This document shows, in pieces, positions 9,901 to 17,238 of a stretch of DNA of 40,519 nucleotides (position 1 is its first letter; each line of letters starts with the position of its first letter). The stretch is from a virus: the IMG/VR virus record IMGVR_UViG_3300037070_007904, positions 1 through 40,519 of that record. One strand, 5' to 3'. The notes beneath the pieces are model-generated. The model saw only the letters and a program-made list of their open reading frames with translations. It was not told the origin of the DNA and did not search any database. Both the position numbers and the translations under genes were made by a program.

Positions 9901-12900
9901 GGGCGGTGTGCTGCCGAAGCCCGGCGCCGACTTCGGCACCGGCGACCTGATCCCGCTGGTCGACAACTTCGGCCGGGTGCTGCTCTACCGGCACGGGATG
10001 GTGGCTCCCCGTCGGGAGGAGCTGGAGAAGATGATGGCCCGGACGCTGCCGGGTCGCGAGGACGCGGCCAACGTGGCGGTCTACCCGGCCAAGCCGAACC
10101 CGGCGGCCACCGTGCACACCGGGCGGGTGGTCTCCTTCCAGCCCCGGTCGGGCTACGGGATGAGCGTCGAGCTCGAGATCGACCTCAGCGTCTTCGGTGA
10201 CAAGAAGGTGCTCGAGTGGAACGGGATGAAGTACCTGACCACTCCGATGCCCGGCTCCATCGCGCTGCCCGAGCACGGCCTCTTCGAGAGCCGGGACATC
10301 GACCTGATCGCCAGCCTGTCCGACACGATGAGCAAGGAGTCCTTCGACGGGCTCATCAACAACCACCGCAACGCCTTCGCCTACTTCGGCATCGACTTCA
10401 CCCAGGACGTGGCCGACTTCTTCGGGACCGACGCCACCACGGCGATCAACATCCTGCACGCGATCAGCACCGACGTGAACAAGATCCAGGTGGCCGCGGC
10501 CGACGAGCTGATCGGCGCGCCCCGGCTGATGCGCGCGTTCTCCGAGCTGCTGGCCCCGGTCGCCAAGCAGTACACCACCCAGGCCGACCCCAGCTGGGTG
10601 GACCGCCTCGGTGACCCGGCCTCCGCCCAGGCCCAGATCGTCACGGCGATGGCGATCTACCTGGCGACGCCCGGAGCCCGGGTGGAGCACGTCCTGAAGT
10701 CGGGCGGCTTCAACGACACCACCTCCGACATCGACGCCCAGTCGATCGAGATGCCGCGGATCTTCACCCAGCTCTTCGACGACGCCCCGCTCGGCTCGCC
10801 GCTGCGCACCGAGATCAACACCCGGCTGAACGAGCAGATCTACAACCCGAACCGGGACGGCACCGGCTACAGCCTGGCCCAGGACTTCACCTTCGAGATC
10901 ACCAACGCCGACCCGACGAAGAACATGTCCGGCTTCCTGCAGTACGCCGAGGTGCACTCCTCCGGCGACAACCCGATCACCAACGGGATGGCGTTCGACG
11001 GTGGCGGCACGAAGCAGAGCGTCAGCGCCCACACCGGCGCGGTGGCGTACGGCGCCATCGGTGCCCAGACGATCACCCCGCGCAAGATCCAGGACGCCCG
11101 GGACTTCGCCGAGGGCAAGGGGCTGCTCCCCCTCGACAAGGACGGCCGTGACGGCGGCGCCTGGCGGATGTTCACCAACGTCGACCGCACCTCCGCCGCC
11201 CGCTGGCGTACGCCGACCCCGGGTGAGGCGGCTCGGCGCGAGCTCGCCCACGACGCGGTGGTGCAGTTCCGCCAGCCGCTGACCCGGACCGAGAACCATG
11301 GCTGGTCCACCACCCAGCGCAACACCTACGACCAGCTGACCGTCGACATCGTGACGAAGCTGGGACTGGCCTCGAAGCAGAAGGGCCTGGTCGACTTCTG
11401 GGTCCGGCAGATGCTGGGCGCCCCCGCCGGCACGGACAAGGACGGCAAGGACGTCGGCTGGGTCTCGGGCCAGGGCGCGATCGAGGTGGCGCACGAGATC
11501 CTCTGGAACGTGGAGAACCACTACCTGCCGACCGTCTCGGCGATGGTGCCGCTGCTGCACACCCACGACCTGCAGATGATCTACCGCGCCAACCGTGGCA
11601 AGGAGGACGGCTGGAGCCCGCGGCAGTCGATCGCAGGCGACTCCCTGCGCGCCACCCAGTGGAAGCAGTGGACCGAGGTCTCCCTCGGCAGCGCGCTCAC
11701 CTCCGACAACCTCTTCGACCGGCTCTACCTGCTCGCGCTCGACGGGTTCATGCACACCTACCAGGACTCCACCCAGTCGCTGCTCGACCTCCCTGTCTCG
11801 ATGGACGCACTGGTCAGCCAGAAGCTGCTGGACCCGGAGACGAACGACCTGCTGGTCTCCCTGGAGTCCAACACCGAGCTGCTGGCCAAGGACCCGGTGC
11901 TGCTGGACATGACGCGCGCCACCCTCGACGAGCTGATCGGCGGCCGCCGGCTGGCCACCGGCTTCGAGGCGAAGGCGGCCCCGGCCTCCGAGATCGCCAA
12001 GCGCCGCGAGCGGATCCGGGCGTGGCGCAAGGAGACCGGCACCCCGATCCCGGTGGACGTCACCATGAAGAACTTCCGCAAGAACGGTGACGAGCTGATC
12101 AACAAGTCCACCTCGAGCAACGCGCTCTACCGGATGCTCATCAACCTCCGGGTCGGTACCGCGCTGATCAACCCCGCGCTGTACGTCTCGATGGGACCGG
12201 AGCAGTGGGTGCGCGGCAGCCTCGACCGCCTCGCCAACATGGTCACCGGCTCCGGCACCGTCGGCGCCACCGCCCAGGCCCAGTCCCGGATCACCGCCCG
12301 AGCCGAGGCGAAGACCCAGCAGCGGTACGAGGACCGGGTCAAGGAGCTGACCGTCGAGCTCGGCAAGGCCACCACCGACACCGAGCGCGAGCGGATCCAG
12401 GAGGAGATCGACCGGGCGCCCCGGGTCGGCGCGCTCGAGGCCGTCGGCCTGACGCACCGCTACTCCCCCGAACAGCTGAAGAAGCTGAAGACGCTGTACG
12501 GCACGCTCGGCCGGCGCAACGACTTCAAGGCGATGATCTACCGCGACCTGTTCTACCTGCGCCCGCACGAGCACGGCCCCGGCAGGGTGGAGAGCTGGCT
12601 GGAGAACTACGCCAAGCTCGGCTCGAGGATGCAGGACCCGACCTACGGGATGCACGCCAACACGATGGCCCGGCGCTACCTCGAGGCGGCGCTCCAGCAC
12701 ATCGAGGCGACGCCCACGCTCCATGTGATGACGGTCGACCAGCTGATCGCCGAGATGTCGACGGACCCGGAGTTCCTCAAGAGCCACTTCCCGACCGCGC
12801 ACGAAGCCGGGTCGAACGCGATCGCGCAGATCCGCTCGCTGAAGCCGACGCCGATCTCGCTGTTCCTGCGCGGGGTGTACGAGCCGATGAGCGAGTCCTC

Positions 12901-15211
12901 GAACATGGGGTACTCCTTCATCGGCAACGTGGTGCTGAAGATCCCGCTGCTGTTCAGCGGCTACGCGGTGAACGTGGCGACCACGATCCTCGGCCTGCAG
13001 GGCGCCTCGGACATGACGGCGATGTTCCTGCAGGGACGGCAGAAGGGGCCGAACTCCCTGCTCGGCCGGGCCCAGGCCGCGCTGCGGGGCCAGAAGTTCT
13101 CCCCCGAGGATGACGCGAACTTCGACATGTCCTCCGTGCTCGAGGGCATCGACCTGTCCCGGTCCTTCATCCGCGGCGGCCTGACCCACACCGGGCTGTT
13201 CGCCTTCGGGATGATGGCCGGCGGACTCGGACTGAGCGGTGAGGACGACGAGTCCAAGAAGCGCCGGAAGATGTCGAAGCTCCAGGGCGTCCCGTACATC
13301 TACGACCCGCGCTCGGTCGAGAACGACTTCCGCAACGCCGACGCGATCTACCTCGACTGGCTGCCGTTCGGCATGGACGCCGCGTTCCGCTCCGACGCCG
13401 AGGACGCCCGCTCGATGTACCAGCCGTCGTGGATGATCCGGCAGTTCATCTCCCCGATCATGGGGATGGAGCGGTTCTACGAGACCGGCGACTTCCGCCA
13501 CATCACCTGGGGCTTCCAGGACGCGGTCGGTGCGTTCCCGCTGATCAACAAGATGTTCTGGTCCGACGCCGTGGAGACGGCCTCCGACCTGGTCACGATG
13601 GCGGACAAGGAGGGGCAGGGTCCCACCCCGTCGCACCAGGTGGAGTCGATGGGGCTGATGACCCAGGCGGTCGGGGTGTACGAGCGGATGCTGTTCGAGA
13701 ACGCCTTCGTCAACGCGCTCTATATCGGGAAGGACCGATACGACCGGGACCCGTACGTGCTGCCGCTGCGCGACTCCGACGGCACCCTGCAGCGCGACAT
13801 CGAGGGCGAGGCCCGCGCCCAGGACCTGAGCGTCGAGCAGTACATCGAGGAGAACCGCGACAAGCTGACCCGCGAGATCGCCGGTGGCAAGTGGGAGGGC
13901 CAGCTCTACATCGACGAGAACTCCGAGATCAAGCAGGGCTACCTCACCCGCGACGGCAAGTCCGCCACGCTGCACTCGCTCACCGAGAACCGCGCCACCA
14001 TGGCCACGGTGCTCTCGCTCTTCGACGGGCTGAGCGGTGGCGGCTTCGGCAACAGCGACTACTGGCGCTACAACATGCCGATCAAGACCCGGGAGTTCGA
14101 CAAGTCCAAGGTCACCCAGGAGGAGGCAGAGGCCTACATCCTCGGCGCGTTCAAGGGCCAGAACAAGGGCGGCGAGCAGGTCCAGCTCTCCGCCGAGGAG
14201 ATCGGCACGCTGATCAAGGCCGACTACAAGGCTCGCGGCGAGTGGATCGACTACGCGATCGTCGACCAGATGGCGATGGAGGCGGCCAAGCAGCAGGGCC
14301 CGGCGCTGCTCAGCATGATCGAGAACGGCCGGGAGAAGCTGACCAAGGACGGCGCCCGTGCGGTGTACTCCGGGCTGGCCCACGGCAGCGTGAAGTTCGG
14401 CGACGCCGCGCTGGTCGGGCTGCATATCCCGTTCGAGATGCGCGAGCAGATCCAGAAGGAGTGGATGGCCGACATCATCCAGGAGGGCGTGAACATCGGC
14501 CTCGACCAGACCAAGGCCACCTCGAGGATGAAGCGGCTGTGGTACGGCCCGACCTCGGACCCGAGTGTCGTCGGCCTCGGCGACCTGCTCTGGAGCAAGG
14601 ACATCTCGTATGAGGACACGCTGAAGTTCAACCAGCTGAACACCACCTACGTGATGGGCCCGGACGGGATGCCCTGGGCCACCGGCTGGGAGCGCGCCGG
14701 CCTGATGGGCGCGCTCGGGCTGAAGCCGCTGCAGAAGCCGATCACCTCCGAGCAGTCGATGACCGGCAACGACGAGCGGCTGAACACCACCTTCCTCGGC
14801 GGCCAGCTCGGTGGGATGAACACCGGGCTCCGCGCGCTCGAGGTGATCGACAAGTCCCGCTACGTGCCGACCGACGTGGAGATCGGCAAGGCGATCGAGG
14901 ACGCCATCCGCGAGGCGGCCAAGCAGGAGTACACCCCGTTCACGCCGTACGCCAGCTCCGGCGGCGGCAACGGCTGGCGGAACTTCGGCCGCGGTGGCTA
15001 CCGTCGCTACGGCAGCGGCGGCGGCTACGGCGGCGGCGGCGGAGGCGGCGGCTTCCACAACTTCACCCGGCTCTACGCCCTGCCGCACGCTCGGGCGCCG
15101 TACGGCGACAGCATCCCCTTCATCAACACGAGCAACCCCCTGATCCGCCGGGCGGACATCAGGCGCGAACGAGTCTGGTCTGAGCGAGGAAGGCTGAAGC
15201 AGTGGCAATGA
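959..15211 (+). CDS. Giant virion/ejection protein with RNA-polymerase-like DYDGD motif (4750 aa)
   Basis: A single uninterrupted frame of 4750 codons. N-terminal features: duplicated GRFExSxLxxW motif (residues 3-13, 43-53) and a Gly/Ala-rich hydrophobic segment (222-263) suited to membrane insertion. At about 575-623, MGEGYEEAMQAVLEPHSHN leads into a second Gly-rich hydrophobic run, resembling giant polyvalent phage proteins. DYDGD lies at 930-934 (see separate entry). A highly charged helical stretch spans about 1986-2031. A possible alpha/beta segment (VVVQLDS...ATIVLGNATG) is at about 2770-2812. Hydrophobic segments recur at about 3981-4024 and 4072-4094, and the C terminus is Gly/Arg/Tyr-rich (about 4666-4702). 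I found no T7/N4-type polymerase motifs, HExxH protease or lysozyme motif. Position directly before the portal gene, which it overlaps by 10 nt, argues for a structural role. Likely injected with DNA; enzymatic activity is unproven. Confidence 0.85.
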   Translation: MAGRFEHSALQNWGKQAKNPAAPAGMQQGARAAQAWESPAGGGRFEESRLGQWVSSQGYTGAAQTWYTGANAEGTNNGWDTTFYNSFLQGQEEAANAGSLQTYFEDGGTGVVTWDHESKDGVQKFRFGDVYQDGKKVANVFKQFDKDTANLMMADILFDGKRKAEIYSDSDVTGRLDREIKDTRHDNAKNFEKMFAAQEFAGDVEKRAGEFEEGWVDEAITGGGAAGGAAVAGGAALAATGVGLVPGLLITGAGLATGGLAAWMNKDALTEQAARAYEITAMSTEQEGLDAGIATGVQQWAGFGGKLITPFSNLTQGIADAKLGEVGDGESEFYRTNKAGERQVPKWVQVADVVASVGDSALQFASPIGLGLYTTQMSGVISGEVGELVLTGGKSFDYTRGGFDSIFTDDDGNFDASAAMAGIGKVGIDAVQLGMVRGLAGKVDATRLAVGEKAAFGKVPGLAGMSERVPGRSFGAGGRTRIGGATTEQKAALAAGGRQAEVGGYKYVVDEAGKVVGPRRATLSLLAPSEQLSSLGARVEAMRMTSKASGALEADDFYRAAMAMANGERKVNTAIVNAMGEGYEEAMQAVLEPHSHNNSVTLEEIATSAVYGFAGGLGMGLGMNTRMPTADEKMFSQAKSAQIFRTGGVSLSRREWNAMSDQQKRTLAGMGQLERATVNAAYRKIADDQALEVNAGVVGANKLADAVHKMLDKSLANSAPRTDGNFVVTQIEDAGQVDSDGNILPTSMPADAVAASARQTTLNIINHLRGVAGQIDEVAEKARINDLALKDDPTNEALLAKAAELLKNADDLERVMQMGALLEADMRARVEQIHSPAATPTTMEADVLAMNATLSDLYNRKLPDFAGRTMTAEEQTAMSRAVTMLFARDPHDQAGSYQVLVPQVSYALTREGTDNLLEISHAILPALRADYDGDKIRPLNQLILDDDQFVAARAGLHFMGAGDSVNIGTPKYETYIIEYLSKGLRSTNSALASYASGTLTSIGDAIRNRYSVLVDGQQVVSDQVLDEVLSDFYAAVDRNDPDARKTLIDGLARKAGPGLTAYARAGLSNEWLWMDQLVRSSLQTFQENYAARRPMVGPKPNTERVMTNKQSMNVKERLAEDASVLGMTLAQRLVGDSMFRKFQKLHYSSKTAPVLSAKDARKDQMSLTEMADLYEALGQGMTKAQVDEIRAKDEITGRVIAELQVLANDAKRLHPGLNRTEAMVLVANMQVFDQEVDGFGKILPESSGQIISMAQLLLKRSVAKDRREKDSIFAASPELQRKHARLLAMTRPGSSRHSNNAERAFVEVFGSQQLYTLLGDEAIVFGPHLTVEQFLRSYVNRSETSRNRMSQDLHDEPAYLGRKRAKDIPYDLSEVLDKDGKPQISAFRSVVDSILSVGNNRISIDANGKLNGEYAERSDEVSLAFRDMHSTARRAIFTFLGIDERRGTQVPKEVVAQLLEQNPDFARTVYDLIPADMANVVLQQRGENVYAANWLFTMFAEKDADKAEMHFYRNMLLAQWRAKGMDSARNEENSDSETGGIKFDRLDRRIHQVMWKLAASDDHLALQSFIETMETYDSVDEFIKWVNRTPGIRGEMAPLTAWVDDVSEYAMDRTGSGGLSDDRAGADMREAVKSLQSGAHSLLKDMAEEKAAIHADEQVITAIRRVIAKDKGARVNLDPGDRGLYNRFAKALENASELAVGLGPSAMVYQTIGAVRGFYPQAHAKGVNPDNVTVSGAFDAQRDAYDYVTNYERLMASMTSLNLSAVNGNLGQVAKDGGRTMDDFGQEVTWSKPGVEEMINLLDNADTRALARGVLFPQVMERDFDGVMRMKLLTNKNLKSLLDGSSHAELFPADDVLSQDAALRYVSMVEAQARRHGGVHSVQRAVNDIVIARTSAADHVLSTYELEQMTLTAYYEVAQILQASGSIAASLVDPETGRVKDPQADPLGEMLETTRKAQRITALSRRLRLADENKELTDVALQALVTDRKREAEEEKKELLKTVKGKSKAEKLRIADQANHIDAEIAAFELQVSLLLDDNMVSRVVEMFDYDDKPTTDPVAMGAKVDQRQRLLDYITSHLSLLQTASTELVTLNKLTNQLLDPGLAGQPELTDKEWKALSNAVVGVYMSTVMESSGVGIAVSPFPDADHADDQRYYDTSFSYLVEPLISPDHPLVKAAKDLHLSSGRHDNVTRTSEFRDLLGRTLFAEFSFGRWTTDIPRASREANQRLDSASAAAAIAMAGNSPKRQGVFAAALRRTYRMVTGAEADALISRTTLTGLDLQRDLFDEVDVTLPTGTVRRPLAQLNNRFARKVTMRYVDPATGQPDEVDLLLSDPNLGRPFNHESMEGTGYYEIHVGRLADAVANVSRDLEISPLTVNVDVEFFHPDSQPQDTAEDKAAGRSWHNSLLFEGTSFSLDADHHGSLTSTLWFQNNSINPTVQQAALDASKLGKPAIQAVKVTTEQERADLEATWRTDFGAMLRAKTKILLTEDLGQGDLDMEFYNAVYKDMKIRHFVRGKDTDGATVLWTAEDVIAFQQANIDPATGLPAALPITEAELWMPSDDVLRTMLGEQGTQGVARLFPDQLEIDLSLVNTYTGVTPKMLEIFKRGIGGGTARLSETSVANRARQSMLQVNPRLTDAQRSSYDARMRYLASQQEAVNADRAFAVRNTGRGGFDPQRNLAMAMDVGKKMLRAENIAFDWSEGGIVFVGPRQPIDTALSAMLLHELERTMDASSNQAGWVYSEGVDSDQSQGLINQESLRKGQKGPMRIAPGDIVVVQLDSFNGDLKLARKRLKWLAGKGATIVLGNATGTTTGRAEMAGYLMRLDYGRVAGSGHVYKPNNRSSRYQNYRARSSTLTEVRGVSQKNRITNFLVKDKPIEENAAWVNLGKDGQNERLGAIRVAMDLVPTDALGGFNVPVAQFTNDSQIDTVVRHLNGLNTPEGRRHLRNMSNKGLSGQEKDDADVAFDLAFDDLLRRLVDNPGGVLPKPGADFGTGDLIPLVDNFGRVLLYRHGMVAPRREELEKMMARTLPGREDAANVAVYPAKPNPAATVHTGRVVSFQPRSGYGMSVELEIDLSVFGDKKVLEWNGMKYLTTPMPGSIALPEHGLFESRDIDLIASLSDTMSKESFDGLINNHRNAFAYFGIDFTQDVADFFGTDATTAINILHAISTDVNKIQVAAADELIGAPRLMRAFSELLAPVAKQYTTQADPSWVDRLGDPASAQAQIVTAMAIYLATPGARVEHVLKSGGFNDTTSDIDAQSIEMPRIFTQLFDDAPLGSPLRTEINTRLNEQIYNPNRDGTGYSLAQDFTFEITNADPTKNMSGFLQYAEVHSSGDNPITNGMAFDGGGTKQSVSAHTGAVAYGAIGAQTITPRKIQDARDFAEGKGLLPLDKDGRDGGAWRMFTNVDRTSAARWRTPTPGEAARRELAHDAVVQFRQPLTRTENHGWSTTQRNTYDQLTVDIVTKLGLASKQKGLVDFWVRQMLGAPAGTDKDGKDVGWVSGQGAIEVAHEILWNVENHYLPTVSAMVPLLHTHDLQMIYRANRGKEDGWSPRQSIAGDSLRATQWKQWTEVSLGSALTSDNLFDRLYLLALDGFMHTYQDSTQSLLDLPVSMDALVSQKLLDPETNDLLVSLESNTELLAKDPVLLDMTRATLDELIGGRRLATGFEAKAAPASEIAKRRERIRAWRKETGTPIPVDVTMKNFRKNGDELINKSTSSNALYRMLINLRVGTALINPALYVSMGPEQWVRGSLDRLANMVTGSGTVGATAQAQSRITARAEAKTQQRYEDRVKELTVELGKATTDTERERIQEEIDRAPRVGALEAVGLTHRYSPEQLKKLKTLYGTLGRRNDFKAMIYRDLFYLRPHEHGPGRVESWLENYAKLGSRMQDPTYGMHANTMARRYLEAALQHIEATPTLHVMTVDQLIAEMSTDPEFLKSHFPTAHEAGSNAIAQIRSLKPTPISLFLRGVYEPMSESSNMGYSFIGNVVLKIPLLFSGYAVNVATTILGLQGASDMTAMFLQGRQKGPNSLLGRAQAALRGQKFSPEDDANFDMSSVLEGIDLSRSFIRGGLTHTGLFAFGMMAGGLGLSGEDDESKKRRKMSKLQGVPYIYDPRSVENDFRNADAIYLDWLPFGMDAAFRSDAEDARSMYQPSWMIRQFISPIMGMERFYETGDFRHITWGFQDAVGAFPLINKMFWSDAVETASDLVTMADKEGQGPTPSHQVESMGLMTQAVGVYERMLFENAFVNALYIGKDRYDRDPYVLPLRDSDGTLQRDIEGEARAQDLSVEQYIEENRDKLTREIAGGKWEGQLYIDENSEIKQGYLTRDGKSATLHSLTENRATMATVLSLFDGLSGGGFGNSDYWRYNMPIKTREFDKSKVTQEEAEAYILGAFKGQNKGGEQVQLSAEEIGTLIKADYKARGEWIDYAIVDQMAMEAAKQQGPALLSMIENGREKLTKDGARAVYSGLAHGSVKFGDAALVGLHIPFEMREQIQKEWMADIIQEGVNIGLDQTKATSRMKRLWYGPTSDPSVVGLGDLLWSKDISYEDTLKFNQLNTTYVMGPDGMPWATGWERAGLMGALGLKPLQKPITSEQSMTGNDERLNTTFLGGQLGGMNTGLRALEVIDKSRYVPTDVEIGKAIEDAIREAAKQEYTPFTPYASSGGGNGWRNFGRGGYRRYGSGGGYGGGGGGGGFHNFTRLYALPHARAPYGDSIPFINTSNPLIRRADIRRERVWSERGRLKQWQ
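3710..3850 (+). other. Beta'-like RNA polymerase catalytic motif within the giant protein
   Basis: Residues 918-964 of the giant protein read E-I-S-H-A-I-L-P-A-L-R-A-D-Y-D-G-D-K-I, then ILDDDQFVAARAGLHFMGAG. Cellular beta' subunits have LHPLVC-x-AFNADFDGDQMAVH-x-PLS-x-EA-x-x-EA-x-x-LM at the Mg-binding loop. Spacing, the A-D-aromatic-D-G-D core and the downstream Ala-rich helix all match. The protein also contains other D-x-D-G stretches (EF-hand-like), so chance is possible. The RxP motif that precedes the loop in beta' is not seen. The resemblance is from memory of the family, not from an alignment. Confidence 0.45.
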
Positions 15212-17208
15212 TGGAGCACGAGCCGGTTACCACGTTCGAGCAGTGGTACGTCGAGTACAACCCGACCGGCGGCCGCGACGGCTTGCTGGACTTCCGGGGC
15301 ATGGCCCCCTGCTCCGACAACATCTGGCGGCAGTGGCAGGTCTACAAGCGCGAGATGGACCTGCGCGTGGAGAACTACGACATCCTCGAGAAGCTGGCCG
15401 ACGGCGAGGTCATCAGCCCCAAGCCGGACCTGCCCAACATCAGCAGCGGTGAGACGGCAGGCCTGGTGCGGCGCATCGCCCGCAACCTGGTGCAGAACAC
15501 GCCCAACATCGACATCATCTCGATCTTCGACGACGACTCCCCGAAGGGGATCTTCTCCCGGCACGTCCTCACCTCGAAGATCATCGGCTCGGACACCTAC
15601 TCCAACGACATGCAGCAGAACCTGTTCTCCTCGGTGAAGACCAGCCTGACGCTGGGCTTCGCCTGCGTGATCCCGGTGCTGCTGCAGGATGCGGCAGGCG
15701 GCTGGTTCATCAAGTACGACACCATCCACTACCGTGACGTGTTCCCCGAGCCGGGCGCGAAGGACGTGCGCGACTCCACCACTGTCTACGTGCGGCGCTA
15801 CCTCACCCGCGGCGAGCTGATCGCGCTGATCCGGGACAACGCTCCGGGCTGGGACATCAACGCGCTGAAGCTGCTGGCCCAGAACCGACCGCCGAGCCGG
15901 GAGCAGCAGAGCGTCGACCACCAGACCAAGAAGCACCACCAGATCCCCGACGGCTACGAGATCATCACCCGCTACACGAACTCGGGCGAGCCGTTCCTCA
16001 CCTTCAGCGGCAACATGAAGTTCCTGCTCCGCATCGAGAAGAACAAGCACCCGCTCAAGCACCACCCGGTGCACTTCCTGGTGCTGGAGAAGGACGACCA
16101 GCAGCCGCTCGGCAAGTCCCAGGTGGAGCTGCTGATCGGCCGGCAGGACTTCCAGGACCTGATGCTCAACGGCGCGATGAAGCTCTGGTACCGCAACATC
16201 AACCCGAGCATCATCGGCTACGGCACGGTGAACTCCATCCCGAACCTGAGCCCCGGCAAGTACACCCAGATCTCCAACCCGAACGCCAAGGTCGAGCCGT
16301 TCGAGGTGAACACCCAGACGCTGATGCAGTACTCCTCCATCAGCCAGGGCAACCTTGGCTCCATGGTCAGCCTGATCGGGGCGGCCGACCAGCAGATGGC
16401 GATGCAGTCCGGCGGCGGCCAGGTCGGGATGAGCGCCACCCCGCAGGGCGTCGAGGCCCAGCAGGCGATGGTCGACATCACCACGAACAACTACCAGAAG
16501 GCGATCGAGGCGTTCTTCAGCCACTACTGCTCCTACGCCCTGACGATCTTCTTCCAGGAGCTGAGGATGGTGAAGGGTGTGGTGCCCACCGCCGAGGCCA
16601 GGATCAAGCTCCTGGGTGCCGGGTTCCCCACCGAGGAGATCAAGGACGACGGCAGCATCGAGATCGACTTCGAGGACATGGCGACCGAGTACTTCGTGCG
16701 CTGCGTGCCCGGCTCGCTGGTCGAGCTCGAGGACGAGAAGCAGCTGCGGATCCTGAACCAGATGTTCATCCCGCTGTCCCAGGCGATGCCCGCGATGGCG
16801 GCCACCCAGGACCAGTCGATGCTGATGCAGGCGGCCAAGGCCATGCAGTACATCATCGGCAAGCAGATCGAGCTCTCCGGCTCGGCCAGCGCCAAGGACA
16901 TCGGGCTGCTCTGGAAGTCCGGCGACGTCGAGCAGGTCGACGCACGCGAGGCGCGCATCGCGGAGATCGAGTCCCGGATCTCCGGATTCAGCGAGGCCAA
17001 CGAGCTCGAGCTCGACATGAACAGCGCAGCAATCCAGCAACTGCAGGAGCAGATGCGGATGATGGCCGAGAACCAGCAGGTACTACTCGAAAAGCTAGGT
17101 GTGGTGCAGCCCGCATCCACGAATGGTTCGCCTACTCCCGAGGCAGTTACAGCCGCACCGGGTGAAGTATCGCCCGAACGGCCTAGCGTTTACCCTGCCA
17201 GCGCCTGA
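15202..17208 (+). CDS. Portal protein (668 aa)
   Basis: Portal of short-tailed phage type, forming the dodecameric DNA entry ring at one capsid vertex. The N-terminal region (Q-W-Q-V-Y-K-R-E, then ARNLVQNTPNIDIISIF) and central region (KSQVELLIGRQDFQDLMLNG...) match the general pattern of podovirus portals. A Gln/Met-rich segment (QQMAMQSGGGQVGMSATPQG) follows, then a long helical C terminus with a coiled-coil-like stretch (about 580-630) and a Pro/Ser tail. GTG at 15202 is favoured because GAGGAAGG lies 9 nt upstream; ATG 15208 is an alternative. It overlaps the giant gene by 10 nt, implying translational coupling. The last 40 or so codons use A/T-ending codons more than the rest. Confidence 0.85.
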   Translation: MAMMEHEPVTTFEQWYVEYNPTGGRDGLLDFRGMAPCSDNIWRQWQVYKREMDLRVENYDILEKLADGEVISPKPDLPNISSGETAGLVRRIARNLVQNTPNIDIISIFDDDSPKGIFSRHVLTSKIIGSDTYSNDMQQNLFSSVKTSLTLGFACVIPVLLQDAAGGWFIKYDTIHYRDVFPEPGAKDVRDSTTVYVRRYLTRGELIALIRDNAPGWDINALKLLAQNRPPSREQQSVDHQTKKHHQIPDGYEIITRYTNSGEPFLTFSGNMKFLLRIEKNKHPLKHHPVHFLVLEKDDQQPLGKSQVELLIGRQDFQDLMLNGAMKLWYRNINPSIIGYGTVNSIPNLSPGKYTQISNPNAKVEPFEVNTQTLMQYSSISQGNLGSMVSLIGAADQQMAMQSGGGQVGMSATPQGVEAQQAMVDITTNNYQKAIEAFFSHYCSYALTIFFQELRMVKGVVPTAEARIKLLGAGFPTEEIKDDGSIEIDFEDMATEYFVRCVPGSLVELEDEKQLRILNQMFIPLSQAMPAMAATQDQSMLMQAAKAMQYIIGKQIELSGSASAKDIGLLWKSGDVEQVDAREARIAEIESRISGFSEANELELDMNSAAIQQLQEQMRMMAENQQVLLEKLGVVQPASTNGSPTPEAVTAAPGEVSPERPSVYPASA

Positions 17209-17238
17209 TCTCAGGCCAACTACACGAGGAGGGGCGAC

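Noticed and set aside
899-15208. Very long minus-strand frames opposite the giant gene (899-4600, 4784-9463, 9821-15208)
   Set aside because: They are compositional shadows of a GC-rich gene with strong third-position bias; their translations are His/Arg/Leu/Val-rich, with no ribosome sites and no recognisable motifs.
959-15211. T7/N4-type single-subunit RNA polymerase in the giant protein
   Set aside because: I looked for the DxxGR, RxxxKxxxxxxYG and HDS motifs and found no convincing set.
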